In this document: in pieces, positions 26,419 to 35,204 of the stretch
Layout: the number at the start of each line of letters is the position of its first letter
Position numbering within the stretch: position 1 is the stretch's first letter
Origin: an uncultured Bacteroidia bacterium
GTDB lineage: Bacteria > Bacteroidota > Bacteroidia > Bacteroidales > UBA932
Direction of reading: 5' to 3'
Length of the DNA: 64,000 bases
NCBI GenBank assembly: GCA_902801205.1
Contig: CADCHE010000008.1
Span: 35,457 to 99,456 of the forward strand
Translations under genes and position numbers: made by a program
Notes under the pieces: model-generated
Databases searched by the model: none
Seen by the model: only the letters and a program-made list of their open reading frames with translations
Told to the model about the DNA's origin: nothing

Positions 26419-27729
26419 ATGTATTGGAATCCCAACAAAGAATGCATGAGCCGGGACGAGATGTCCGCGCTCCAGGGAAAACGGCTTCACAAGATCGTGA
26501 AGTATGTTTACCACAATGTTCCGTTCTACCGGAACAAGTTGCAGGAGATGGACCTGACGCCGGATGACATCCTCACCATCGAGGACATCGTAAAGCTGCC
26601 CTTTACGACCAAGCAGGACTTGCGGGACAACTATCCGTTTGGCCTTCAGGCTGCGCCGCAGAGTGAGATCATCCGCATCCATGCCTCCTCCGGGACGACG
26701 GGCAACCCCACCATCGTGGGCTATACCCGGAAGGACATCGGGGTATGGTCCGAATGCATGGCCCGCGCCCTGACGGCCTATGGCGTCGTCCGGGACGACA
26801 TCTTCTCCGTCTCCTACGGATACGGCCTTTTCACAGGCGGCCTGGGGGCGCACAACGGCGTGGAGATGGTGGGTGCGGCCGTCGTGCCCGCTTCCACCGG
26901 AAACACCGAGAAGCATGCGAAACTGATCCGCGACCTGGGCATCAGCGGTATCGCCTGCACGCCCTCCTACGCCCTGTACCTGGCGGAGACGATGGAACAG
27001 CTCGGCATTACCCGGGACCAGATCCGCCTGCGCGTCGGTGCGTTCGGTGCGGAACCCTGGACCGCGAACATGCGTCGCGAAATCGAGGAACGCCTCGGCC
27101 TGAAAGGCTACAACCTTTACGGTCTGAGTGAGATCATGGGCCCCAGTGTCAGCTACGAATGCCAGTTGCAGAACGGCTCCCATGTCAACGAAGACCACTT
27201 CTTCCCGGAAATTATCGACCCGGTTACGCTCGCCCCGCTGCCGGCCGGGCAGAGCGGTGAGCTGGTCTTCACGACGCTGACCAAGGAGGGCATGCCGCTG
27301 CTCCGCTACCGGACGCGCGACCTCTGCTCCCTGATGCCCGGTGTCTGTGACTGCGGACGTACGAGCGTACGCATGACGCCGATCACCGGCCGCAGCGACG
27401 ACATGCTTATCATCCGCGGTATCAACGTGTTCCCGTCACAGGTGGAAAGTGTCGTCCTCGACATGAAGGAGATCGCCCCCCGCTACCTGCTGGTGGTGGA
27501 CCGGGTGAACAACCTCGACACGCTGCAGGTCCAGGTCGAGCTGCGGCAGGAGTATTTCACCGCCACCTTCGACACGCCGGCCGCCATCGACGAGCTCAGC
27601 CGCCGGCTGGCGCTGAAACTCCGCAGCGTGCTGAACATCGGCGTGAAGGTCGTCCTCAAGGCGCCCAACACCATCGAGCGCAGCCAGGGCAAGAGCGCCC
27701 ATGTCATCGATAACCGCAACATCCAATGA
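26419..27729 (+). CDS. paaK: Phenylacetate-CoA ligase (AMP-forming), copy 1
   Basis: 436-residue adenylate-forming enzyme that makes arylacetyl-CoA from an arylacetate, ATP and CoA. ATP/AMP-binding motif IHASSGTTGNPTIVGYT near residue 95, GVFGAEPWT-like region (VGAFGAEPWTANMR), YGLSEIMGPSVSYECQ, and the hinge/C-terminal domain with GRSDDMLIIRGINVFPSQVE. Length and domain order match PaaK. It is 4 bp after the aminotransferase and overlaps the second ligase by 4 bp. In anaerobes without the aerobic paa pathway it is used for arylacetate activation or, in reverse, disposal. Confidence 0.9.
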   Translation: MYWNPNKECMSRDEMSALQGKRLHKIVKYVYHNVPFYRNKLQEMDLTPDDILTIEDIVKLPFTTKQDLRDNYPFGLQAAPQSEIIRIHASSGTTGNPTIVGYTRKDIGVWSECMARALTAYGVVRDDIFSVSYGYGLFTGGLGAHNGVEMVGAAVVPASTGNTEKHAKLIRDLGISGIACTPSYALYLAETMEQLGITRDQIRLRVGAFGAEPWTANMRREIEERLGLKGYNLYGLSEIMGPSVSYECQLQNGSHVNEDHFFPEIIDPVTLAPLPAGQSGELVFTTLTKEGMPLLRYRTRDLCSLMPGVCDCGRTSVRMTPITGRSDDMLIIRGINVFPSQVESVVLDMKEIAPRYLLVVDRVNNLDTLQVQVELRQEYFTATFDTPAAIDELSRRLALKLRSVLNIGVKVVLKAPNTIERSQGKSAHVIDNRNIQ

Positions 27730-29045
27730 TGAAGAACGAATCCGCATACTTCCAGCCGGAGATCGAGACGCTGTCCGTCTCCGCCATCCGGGACCTTCAG
27801 TTGAAGGGCCTCCGGGAGATGCTGCAGCGCTGCATGCAGTCGGAGTTCTACCGGAGACGCTTCCGCGAGGCGGGGGTCTCTCCGGAGGACATTCGCTCGC
27901 TGGACGACCTGCAGCGCCTGCCTTTCACGACCAAGGAAGACCTCCGGGAAAACTATCCGTTCGGTCTGTGCTGCGTCCCGTTGCAGGAATGTGTCCGCCT
28001 GCACTCCTCGAGCGGTACGACGGGCAATCCGACCGTCGTGCTGCATACGCGCCGGGACCTGGACGACTGGGCGACCGCCGTCGCCCGCTGCCTGTGGATG
28101 GTGGGGAGCCGTCCCGACGACGTTTTCCAGAATTCGGCCGGGTACGGCATGTTCACCGCCGGGCTGGGCTTCCAGTACGGCGCCGAGAAGGTGGGAATGC
28201 TCACCGTTCCCGCTGCGGCCGGCAACACCCTCCGGCAGATCAAGTTCATCAAGGATTTCGGAACGACCGTCCTCCATGCGATCCCGAGCTATGCCTCGCG
28301 GATCTACGAGGTGATGCGCCAGGAAGGGGTCGATCCTGTCCGCGACACGCGGCTTCGGGTGCTGTGCATCGGCGCCGAACCGCACAGCGAAGAGCAGCGC
28401 CGGCGCATCGAGGAGAACCTGCACGTCAAGGCCTACAACTCCTACGGCATCTCCGAAATGATGGGCCCCGGCGTCGCCTTCGAGTGCCCGGAACAGAATG
28501 GCCTGCACATCTGGGAAGACTATTTCATCGCGGAGATCATCGATCCGGTCACGTTGCAGCCCGTCCCGGACGGCGAGATGGGCGAACTCGTGATCACGAC
28601 GCTCAAGCGGGAGGCGATGCCGCTGGTCCGCTACCGGACCCGCGACCTGACGCGCTTCCTTCCCGGGGATTGTCCCTGCGGCCGGCATCACCGCCGGCTG
28701 GCCCGCCTGCAGGGCCGCAGTGACGACATGATCATCCTCAAGGGCGTGAACATCTTCCCGATCCAGATTGAGAAAATCCTCCTCTCCTTCCCCGAACTGG
28801 GGACCGACTATCTCATCACCCTGGAGAACAAGGAAAGCAATGATACCCTTACCGTCGATGTCGAGCTCAAGGAACTCTTCACTGACGACTACTCGAAACT
28901 TCAGTCCCTGGAAAGGGAGATCACACGCCGGCTTCGGGATGAGATCCTGGTGTCACCCTGTGTCCGGATCGTCCCGAAGGGCAGCCTGAAGGTCTCTGAC
29001 GAAAAGAAAGCGGTCCGCGTGAAGGACTTGCGCAAGCTTTATTGA
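27726..29045 (+). CDS. Phenylacetate-CoA ligase (AMP-forming), copy 2
   Basis: 439-residue paralogue of the preceding gene, with the same motifs: LHSSSGTTGNPTVVLHT, YGISEMMGPGVAFECPEQNG and GRSDDMIILKGVNIFPIQIEK. The two copies are clearly divergent in their N-terminal and C-terminal parts, so they probably prefer different arylacetates (for example phenyl- versus indole- or hydroxyphenylacetate) and do not duplicate one function. ATGA overlap with copy 1; 23 bp before the ACT gene. Confidence 0.88.
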   Translation: MMKNESAYFQPEIETLSVSAIRDLQLKGLREMLQRCMQSEFYRRRFREAGVSPEDIRSLDDLQRLPFTTKEDLRENYPFGLCCVPLQECVRLHSSSGTTGNPTVVLHTRRDLDDWATAVARCLWMVGSRPDDVFQNSAGYGMFTAGLGFQYGAEKVGMLTVPAAAGNTLRQIKFIKDFGTTVLHAIPSYASRIYEVMRQEGVDPVRDTRLRVLCIGAEPHSEEQRRRIEENLHVKAYNSYGISEMMGPGVAFECPEQNGLHIWEDYFIAEIIDPVTLQPVPDGEMGELVITTLKREAMPLVRYRTRDLTRFLPGDCPCGRHHRRLARLQGRSDDMIILKGVNIFPIQIEKILLSFPELGTDYLITLENKESNDTLTVDVELKELFTDDYSKLQSLEREITRRLRDEILVSPCVRIVPKGSLKVSDEKKAVRVKDLRKLY

Positions 29046-29068
29046 CAACCGCCTTAATACCAAAGGAT

Positions 29069-29497
29069 ATGACCATCCATCAATTATCCATTTTCCTGGA
29101 AAACCGGTCGGGCACCCTGATCAAGGTGCTGGACTGCCTCAAGAAATCGAACATCCAGATCATCGCCTCGGCCATTGCCGACACCGCTCAGTATGGCATC
29201 CTCCGGATCATCTGCAGCGATCCTCGCCGTGCTTATCTCGAACTGGAAGAGGCCGGTATCGCCGTGGCCCTTTCCGATGTCTTTGCCATCGAGCTGGAGA
29301 ACAAGCCCGGGCAGGCGGCCGATGCCATCAAGACGTTCAGCGATGCGGGCATCAGCATTACGTACATGTATTCTTTCCTTTACGGACACCAGGGCATCCT
29401 GGTCTTCCGGACGGACAACACCGATGAAGCCCGTGAGGTAATCCTGCGGAATCGGCTCAACTCCGTGACGGAGAAGGATTTGGAGCAATTGGGCTAA
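29069..29497 (+). CDS. Tandem ACT-domain protein
   Basis: 142 residues forming two ACT domains (HQLSIFLENRSGTLIKVLDCL and FAIELENKPGQAADAIKTFSD), each with the Gly-containing ligand loop. ACT pairs bind amino acids and act as allosteric sensors. ATG 29069 is preceded by AAAGGA; an upstream TTG at 29042 is less likely. Its constant place at the end of iorAB/paaK operons suggests that it senses an aromatic amino acid or modulates the ligases. The 3' 41 bp overlap the convergent P-type ATPase gene. Confidence 0.85.
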   Translation: MTIHQLSIFLENRSGTLIKVLDCLKKSNIQIIASAIADTAQYGILRIICSDPRRAYLELEEAGIAVALSDVFAIELENKPGQAADAIKTFSDAGISITYMYSFLYGHQGILVFRTDNTDEAREVILRNRLNSVTEKDLEQLG

Positions 29498-31382
29498 GCG
29501 TCCGCATCGCGTTCAGCACCGCGATGACGGTGACGCCGACGTCTGCGAAGACCGCCATCCAAAGGGCGGCTGCACCCAGTGCGGCCAGTATCAGGACGAG
29601 GACTTTGATGCCGATCGCCAGGGCGACATTTTCGCGGGCGATCCGCAGGGTCCGCCGGGCGATCCGGATCGCGAGCGCCACTTTGGAGGGCCGGTCGTCC
29701 ATCAGCACGACGTCTGCCGCTTCGATGGCTGCTTCGGATCCGAGCGCGCCCATTGCGATACCGAGGTCGGCGCGGGCGAGCACCGGTGCATCGTTGATGC
29801 CGTCGCCCACGAAGGCCAGTTTCCCTTCCGGCAGCAGCCTGCTGACCGCTTCCACTTTCCCTTCCGGCAGCAATCCGGCCCGGAAGGCGTCTGCACCGGT
29901 CGCTGCGGCGGTTTCCGCGACGGTTTCCTCCCGGTCGCCGCTCAGGATCACGACCTGACGGATGCCGTTCCCATGCAGGGCGTCCACTGCCTGCGCTGCA
30001 TCTTCCTTGATCCGGTCCGAGATGACGATATGGCCTGCGTAGGTCCCGTCCGTCGCGACGTGGATGATGGTCCCTTTCCGTTCGCAGGGCTTCCACTGCG
30101 CCCCTTCCGCTTCCATCAGTTTTTCATTCCCCACAGCGACACGCATGCCGTTCACCGTGGCGGTCAGGCCCTTGCCTGCGATTTCCTGGAAACCGCTCAC
30201 TGCGCAGTCGTCCTTTTCTTCAGGATACGCTTCGCGCAGCGCAGCGGCCACCGGGTGGGTGGAGTGCCGCTCGACATGGGCCGCCAGATGGAGGAGTTCC
30301 TTTTCGTCGAGCATTTCCGGGTGGATAGCCTGCACCTCGAAGACGCCTTCCGTCAGCGTACCGGTCTTGTCGAAGACGACGGTGCGTAGTGCGGCCAGCG
30401 TGTCCATGTGCGAGGCACCCTTTACAAGGATGCCCGCGCGCGACGCGCCGCCGATGCCGCCGAAGAACGCCAGCGGAACGGAAATGACCAGGGCGCAGGG
30501 GCAGGAGACGACCAGGAACATCAGCGCACGGTAGATCCAGGTGCTCCAGGCAGCGCCGCCCAGGAGCGGGGGAATCACGGCCAGCAGCAGCGCGAGGGCG
30601 ACGACCACCGGCGTGTAGACCTTCGCGAAGCGGGTGATGAACCGTTCGCTGTGCGACTTGTTCTCCGCCGCTTCCTCGACCATTTCGAGGATACGGGCGG
30701 CCGTGGAAGCACTGTAGGGTTTTTCTGCCCGGATGCGCAGTACGCCAGTGAGGTTGACGCAGCCGGAAAGGATCCCTTCGCCGGGACCGGTCTGCCGGGG
30801 AACGCTCTCTCCGGTCAGTGCGGCCGTGTCGAGGGTGGAAACGCCTTCCAGGACCGTCCCGTCCAGGGCGATCCGCTCTCCGGGGCGCACGAGCACGACT
30901 TCGCCGGGCAGCACTTCTTCCGGTGCCACGTCCAGCGTGTCCGTTCCGCGCTCCACGTGCACGGTGTCCGGCTTCAGGGCCAGCAGGTGGGAGATGGACT
31001 TGCGCGATCGCCCTTCCGCAACGCCCTCGAACAACTCCCCGACTTGGAAGAAGAGCATCACGAAGACAGCTTCCGGGAATTGGCTGGCTGCGTCGGGCAG
31101 GAAGCCGATGGCCAGGGCGCCGAGCGTGGCGACGCTCATGAGGAAGTCTTCGTCGAGCGCCTCGCCGTGCGTGACGGCCTCGAACGCCTCTTTCAAGGTG
31201 TCCCCACCGACAATGAGGTAGGGGACGAGATAGAGCAGGAGGTACTGCCAGGTACTCCAGTGTGTATGCTTTTCGATGATGACGGCGACGCCCAGCAGCA
31301 GGGCGGCGACGGCGATCTTCACAATCCGGACTTTCGGGTTCTCTTCTTCTTCGTGATGGTGTTCGTGTTCCATGGCTGTCAT
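29457..31382 (-). CDS. Heavy-metal P-type ATPase, zinc/cadmium/lead type
   Basis: 641-residue P1B ATPase. It begins with a His/Glu-rich stretch (MTAMEHEHHHEEEEN) in place of a CxxC metal-binding domain. Key motifs: metal-site C294-P295-C296 in TM6, phosphorylation site D338 in DKTGTLTEG, HP motif in ERHSTHPVAAA, and GDGINDAPVLARADLG. The last helices carry Lys (AIGIKVLVLILAALG) and Asp (FADVGVTVIAVLNAM), the pattern of the Zn/Cd/Pb group, not the Cu group. ATG 31382 was chosen (31373 is also possible); the open frame further upstream runs through the promoter. A 17-bp palindromic operator lies at -32 to -48 from the start. Confidence 0.9.
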   Translation of the reverse strand: MTAMEHEHHHEEEENPKVRIVKIAVAALLLGVAVIIEKHTHWSTWQYLLLYLVPYLIVGGDTLKEAFEAVTHGEALDEDFLMSVATLGALAIGFLPDAASQFPEAVFVMLFFQVGELFEGVAEGRSRKSISHLLALKPDTVHVERGTDTLDVAPEEVLPGEVVLVRPGERIALDGTVLEGVSTLDTAALTGESVPRQTGPGEGILSGCVNLTGVLRIRAEKPYSASTAARILEMVEEAAENKSHSERFITRFAKVYTPVVVALALLLAVIPPLLGGAAWSTWIYRALMFLVVSCPCALVISVPLAFFGGIGGASRAGILVKGASHMDTLAALRTVVFDKTGTLTEGVFEVQAIHPEMLDEKELLHLAAHVERHSTHPVAAALREAYPEEKDDCAVSGFQEIAGKGLTATVNGMRVAVGNEKLMEAEGAQWKPCERKGTIIHVATDGTYAGHIVISDRIKEDAAQAVDALHGNGIRQVVILSGDREETVAETAAATGADAFRAGLLPEGKVEAVSRLLPEGKLAFVGDGINDAPVLARADLGIAMGALGSEAAIEAADVVLMDDRPSKVALAIRIARRTLRIARENVALAIGIKVLVLILAALGAAALWMAVFADVGVTVIAVLNAMRTLSPIAPNPSPSRS

Positions 31383-31394
31383 TGCTTTTCTTCG

Positions 31395-31402
31395 CAAAGA
31401 TA
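31395..31402 (-). promoter_or_regulatory. -7 element of the P-type ATPase gene
   Basis: Minus-strand TATCTTTG (31402-31395) is a perfect TAnnTTTG, 12 nt before the ATG at 31382, and lies 11 nt from the palindromic operator. Confidence 0.6.
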
Positions 31403-31413
31403 GCCGGAGATGC

Positions 31414-31430
31414 GTGCAACCGGGTTGCAA
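31414..31430. promoter_or_regulatory. 17-bp palindromic operator (copy 2)
   Basis: GTGCAACCGGGTTGCAA matches the reverse complement of copy 1 (20291-20307) at 16 of 17 positions and has a perfect 7-1-7 core TGCAACC-G-GGTTGCA (31415-31429). It covers the -33 region of the ATPase promoter. No other copy was noticed in the window. Confidence 0.7.
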
Positions 31431-31438
31431 ACTGGCGT

Positions 31439-33124
31439 TTAGCCGATGGCGACCAGGACGAGCGCCTGCGCGATCAATACCTGCAGGAACATCGAAAGCG
31501 GATATACGGCAGCATAGCTGACGGAGACGTGGTCGGTTCCGTAGGCCTCCCGCGTGAAGTCCAGCACAGGCGTGGCAGTGCCCGCTCCGCTCAGCAGGCC
31601 GCAGATCTGATAGAAGTTGAGATGGAACGCCTTCCGGGCGAGGATGCCGGTCACCAGGGCGGGAACGCCGACCAGAAGGGCCGCATAGAGGATCCAGGTC
31701 CATCCGTCTGCGGAGAATGCTGCCGGGAAGGACCTGCCGGCGCCCAGGCCGACGGTGCCCAGCAGGAGGGCGAGCCCGACTTCACGGATCATCTTGTTGG
31801 CGCTGGCTGTCGTATAGGTGGTGATTTTCCAGCGGGGGCCGAAATGGCCGATGAGGATGGCCGCGATCAGCGTGCCGCCGGCCATGCCGAGCCGCGCGCC
31901 GACGCCCATGCCCGGGAAGCGGATGGGCAGCGCGCCCAGGATCAGGCCCAGCGCGATACCGAGGAAGATGGGCATCAGGTTGGGTTTCTCCAGCGATACG
32001 CTGCTGTTGCCCACGAACTCCGCGAAGCGGGTGATGTCTTCCTGCGTCCCGATCACCTTGAGCGTATCGCCCAGTTGCAGGCGCAGGTCGCCCCGGGCCA
32101 CCAGGTTGACACCCGACCGGACAACCCGCGTGACGGTTACGCGGAATTGATCGGTGACGTTCAGCTCATTGATATGCTTGCCGTTGAGGCTGTGCTTCGT
32201 GACAACGACCAACCGGTTGACGACGTTTCCGCGCAGGACGGCCGCCTCTTCTTCCGGCGCGCCGGTCATCTTGCCGAAAATGATGCAGACGTCGCGTTCG
32301 TCCTTCTGCTCGAGGTCGGCCACGATCAGGTCGCCTTTTTCGAGGACGGGGTCATCGGCAGGGGAGATCGTTTGCGCGCCGCGGTTCAGGCCGGTGGCAA
32401 TGAAGGTGCTGCCGAACAGGCGGACGATGTCCGAGAACTTGCGCCCGACGATGGCGGGATTCACGGCTTCGAAAGTCCGTGTCACGATCTTGCGGGAGGC
32501 GCCGTCCTCGCGGTCGATCCGATCCTTCTCCGCTTTCAGGTCGATCCGGAACAGGCCTCGCAGCAGGGCGATGACGCCCGTGAGAACGAGGATGCCGACG
32601 GGGTAGGCGACGGCGAATGCATCGGTGATCTGCGCGGATACCTGCGGGTGGCTGACTTCCTCCAGGAACGTTCCGTACACGGTGTCGTAATAGGTCTGCT
32701 GGGCGGTTCCCAGTCCCGGGGTGTTGGTGAAGGCGCCGGTCAGGCTGCCCACCAGGGTGGCCAGGTCATTTTCCGTCGTGGCATACAGGACCAGGACGAT
32801 GCCGAAGGCCAGGAAGATCAGCAGGGCGGCGAGGAGGTTGAGTTTCAGCCCCTCCTTGCGGAACGAACTGAAAAAAGCCGGTCCCACCTGCAGGCCGATG
32901 GAGAAGACGAACAGGATGAGGCCCAGTTCCTTGATGAAATGCAGGAAGAGGGAATCGGCCTTGACGCCCAGGGCCGAGACGAGGATGCCTGTCCACAGGA
33001 CGCAGACCGTCCCGAGCGAAATGCCTTTGATTTTCAGTTTGCCTATGAGAAGTCCGATGCCGATGACAAGCGACAGGACCATGAGGGAGTGCCCCGTACC
33101 GGAGGAGAAAAACAGATCGTGCAT
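31439..33124 (-). CDS. AspT/YidE/YbjL-type transporter with RCK_C domains
   Basis: 561-residue membrane protein of the aspartate:alanine antiporter-like family. Two hydrophobic halves each with five or six TM segments flank a central soluble region containing two TrkA-C (RCK_C) modules (VVGRKFSDIVRLFGSTFIATG and LNVTDQFRVTVTRVVRSGVNL, GDTLKVIGTQEDITRFAEFVG). Family motifs GLGTAQQTYYDT and SGAGTATPVLDF are visible. ATG 33124 was chosen: the nine codons upstream lack membrane character and lie in the leader. The substrate is unknown; related proteins exchange dicarboxylic amino acids. Confidence 0.85.
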   Translation of the reverse strand: MHDLFFSSGTGHSLMVLSLVIGIGLLIGKLKIKGISLGTVCVLWTGILVSALGVKADSLFLHFIKELGLILFVFSIGLQVGPAFFSSFRKEGLKLNLLAALLIFLAFGIVLVLYATTENDLATLVGSLTGAFTNTPGLGTAQQTYYDTVYGTFLEEVSHPQVSAQITDAFAVAYPVGILVLTGVIALLRGLFRIDLKAEKDRIDREDGASRKIVTRTFEAVNPAIVGRKFSDIVRLFGSTFIATGLNRGAQTISPADDPVLEKGDLIVADLEQKDERDVCIIFGKMTGAPEEEAAVLRGNVVNRLVVVTKHSLNGKHINELNVTDQFRVTVTRVVRSGVNLVARGDLRLQLGDTLKVIGTQEDITRFAEFVGNSSVSLEKPNLMPIFLGIALGLILGALPIRFPGMGVGARLGMAGGTLIAAILIGHFGPRWKITTYTTASANKMIREVGLALLLGTVGLGAGRSFPAAFSADGWTWILYAALLVGVPALVTGILARKAFHLNFYQICGLLSGAGTATPVLDFTREAYGTDHVSVSYAAVYPLSMFLQVLIAQALVLVAIG

Positions 33125-33148
33125 AAAGTGGTTGATCAAAAAAACGTG

Positions 33149-33156
33149 CAAAAATA
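33149..33156 (-). promoter_or_regulatory. -7 element of the AspT-like transporter gene
   Basis: Minus-strand TATTTTTG (33156-33149) is a perfect -7 box, 24 nt upstream of the ATG at 33124. No convincing -33 box. Confidence 0.45.
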
Positions 33157-33161
33157 ATGGT

Positions 33162-33196
33162 TTTGGATGACATTCGGAAAATGATTCCTATTTTTG
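33162..33196 (+). promoter_or_regulatory. Promoter of the nitrilase-family gene
   Basis: TTTG (33162-33165) and TATTTTTG (33189-33196) are exact boxes with a 23-nt spacer, slightly longer than usual. The ATG is at 33220. Confidence 0.5.
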
Positions 33197-33219
33197 TCCG
33201 GATATAAAACGGACATTCC

Positions 33220-34002
33220 ATGAAAATCACGCTGATTCAGACCGCCCCCGTGTGGGGGAATCCCGCCGCCAGCCGGAGCGCCGCGGAGGCCTTGCTGGAG
33301 CGGGCCGATGCCGGCACCGACCTCATCGTCTTCCCTGAAATGTTCAGCACCGGCTTCATTTCCGAACCGGAAGGCGTTGCCGAGCCGGGCGGGGGAGACA
33401 CCCTTCCCTGGATGCGCCGCGTGGCGGCGGAGCGGGACTGCGCCGTGGCCGGAAGCGTGGCGGTCGATGCCGGCGGCCGCTTCGTGAACCGCTTCTTCTT
33501 CGTCTTTCCCGACGGGACGGTCCGCCATTACGACAAGCGGCATCTGTTCTCCTACGGCAGCGAGCACCTGCATTTCACGGCCGGAGAGGAACGCGTCGTC
33601 GTCTCCTGGCGTGGCGTCCGCATCCTGCTGCAGGTTTGTTACGACTTGCGCTTCCCCGTGTTCGCCCGCAACCGGGCCGTCGACGGGGGAGCGGACTACG
33701 ACCTGATCCTCTATGTGGCCAGCTGGCCCACCGCCCGGATCGGGGCATGGGACATCCTGCTGCGGGCCCGGGCCATTGAAAACCAGTGCTATGTAGCCGG
33801 TGTGAACCGGGTCGGGAACGATCCGCTCAACCGGTACTGCGGGCATTCTGCAGCCATCGGACCGACGGGCGACGTGCTGGGTACGTGCCGGGAAGGGGAG
33901 GAAGATGTCGTGAATGCGGTGCTGGACATGGAGGCCCTCAAGGCCTTCCGCCGTCGTTTCCCTGTATTGAAGGACGCCGATCCCTTCTCCGCCGGCCGGT
34001 AA
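33220..34002 (+). CDS. Nitrilase-superfamily amidase (omega-amidase/YafV-like)
   Basis: 260-residue carbon-nitrogen hydrolase. The catalytic triad is visible: Glu40 in FPEMF, Lys106 in YDKRHLF and Cys140 in LLQVCYDLRFP. The YDKRHLF and SWPTARIGAWDILLRARAIENQ segments are those of the NIT2/YafV omega-amidase branch, which hydrolyses 2-oxoglutaramate and 2-oxosuccinamate left by glutamine and asparagine transaminases, and so repairs side products of amino-acid metabolism. Its last 65 bp overlap the convergent symporter gene. Confidence 0.88.
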   Translation: MKITLIQTAPVWGNPAASRSAAEALLERADAGTDLIVFPEMFSTGFISEPEGVAEPGGGDTLPWMRRVAAERDCAVAGSVAVDAGGRFVNRFFFVFPDGTVRHYDKRHLFSYGSEHLHFTAGEERVVVSWRGVRILLQVCYDLRFPVFARNRAVDGGADYDLILYVASWPTARIGAWDILLRARAIENQCYVAGVNRVGNDPLNRYCGHSAAIGPTGDVLGTCREGEEDVVNAVLDMEALKAFRRRFPVLKDADPFSAGR

Positions 34003-35203
34003 AGGCGTCCACGAGGACGGCGGCGACCATGTTTCCCTGCACGTTCAGCAGCGTGGCGGGGATGTCGACGAGTGTCCCGATCACGACGATGATGCCGACG
34101 GCTTCCGGCGGAAAGCCGAGGACGGAGCACAGGAAGATTTCTCCCGTGAAGCCCCCGGAGGGGACGGCGCCGAGTACCATCGCTTCCAGCAGGGCCAGGC
34201 CGATGGCCATGGCGACGAATGCACCGCCGCCGGCCGGTCGGGAGAACAGCAGCGCCAGGAAGGTGATCTTGCAGATGGCGGCCATCACCGATCCGTTTTT
34301 GTGGATGTTCGTTCCCAGCGGGATGACGGCTTCGGCGATCTCGCTCCGGACGCCCGCGTTGCGGACGCTCCGGATGGCGGCGGGCATCGCGACGGCGCTG
34401 CTGGCGGTGGCGACAGCGGTCATCGCTGCAGGCCACAGGTGCTGCCAGAAGGCTTTCAGCCCGTCTTTCCCGCGAGCGAGGAAGACATACAGGCTGTTGA
34501 CCAGCGTGAAGACGAGGAACGACAACACCAGGTAAATCACCAGGATGCGCACGTAACCGCGCATCAGGTCCGTCCCGATTCCGGCCAGGGTGCCGGCGAA
34601 CCAGCATCCGAGTCCGACGGGAGCGGCATACATCAGCAGTTCCATCATCTTTCCGGTTACTTCCGCCCCGGCGTCCAGGGCGCTGGCTACGCGTTCGCCT
34701 TTTTCGCCGGCCAGGGCGGTGCCGCAGCCCAGCAGGACGGCGAAGACGATGAGGGCCAGCAGGTGTTCTTTCGAGAAGAGCATCGGGAAGTCCGGCACGG
34801 AAAGGGCCTGGACGAGGGCCTTCCCCAGCGATCCGTCACTGTTTTCCGCGACCTGCCCGGACGCGTTGGAAAGGAGCTGCGCCGCTGCGCCGTCCAGCGG
34901 ATTGCCGATGGAGACGGCGGCGAGCGCGAGACCCGCTGCGACGATGGACATGCCCAGGAAGACCAGCAAGGTGCATGACATCACCCTGCCCAGCATGCCG
35001 CTGCGGTGCATCCGCAGGACGGCCAGGGCGACGCTGAAGAAGACCAGCGGCACCACGAGGACGAAGATGAGGTTGATAAACAGTTCGCCGACGGGGCGCA
35101 CATACGGCACGGCCCCGGGAAGGAGCAGGCCGCACGCCCCGCCGGCGATGATGCCAGTCAGCAGTGCCAGCGTCTGTCCGTAATGCTTCAGGAAAGCGCT
35201 CAC
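33938..35203 (-). CDS. Dicarboxylate/amino acid:cation symporter (DAACS family)
   Basis: 421-residue secondary transporter. Family motifs: FINLIFVLVVPLVFFSVALAV, the re-entrant serine-rich/hairpin region ATASSAVAMPAAI (about 265), GTNIHKNGSVMAAI, and the second hairpin GAVPSGGFTGEIFL. It imports glutamate, aspartate or C4-dicarboxylates with Na+ or H+. Its start is 1 bp after the GMP synthase subunit stop, so both are probably co-transcribed. The basic C-terminal tail (TGRRRRDRRPSIQGNDGG) is encoded antisense to the amidase gene and looks like a run-on past the usual family end. Confidence 0.9.
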   Translation of the reverse strand: MSAFLKHYGQTLALLTGIIAGGACGLLLPGAVPYVRPVGELFINLIFVLVVPLVFFSVALAVLRMHRSGMLGRVMSCTLLVFLGMSIVAAGLALAAVSIGNPLDGAAAQLLSNASGQVAENSDGSLGKALVQALSVPDFPMLFSKEHLLALIVFAVLLGCGTALAGEKGERVASALDAGAEVTGKMMELLMYAAPVGLGCWFAGTLAGIGTDLMRGYVRILVIYLVLSFLVFTLVNSLYVFLARGKDGLKAFWQHLWPAAMTAVATASSAVAMPAAIRSVRNAGVRSEIAEAVIPLGTNIHKNGSVMAAICKITFLALLFSRPAGGGAFVAMAIGLALLEAMVLGAVPSGGFTGEIFLCSVLGFPPEAVGIIVVIGTLVDIPATLLNVQGNMVAAVLVDAFTGRRRRDRRPSIQGNDGGRP

Positions 35204-35204
35204 G

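Noticed and set aside
31383-31703. N-terminal extension of the P-type ATPase to 31703
   Set aside because: Would translate the operator, promoter and the 3' end of the transporter gene; the His-rich start at 31382 fits the family.
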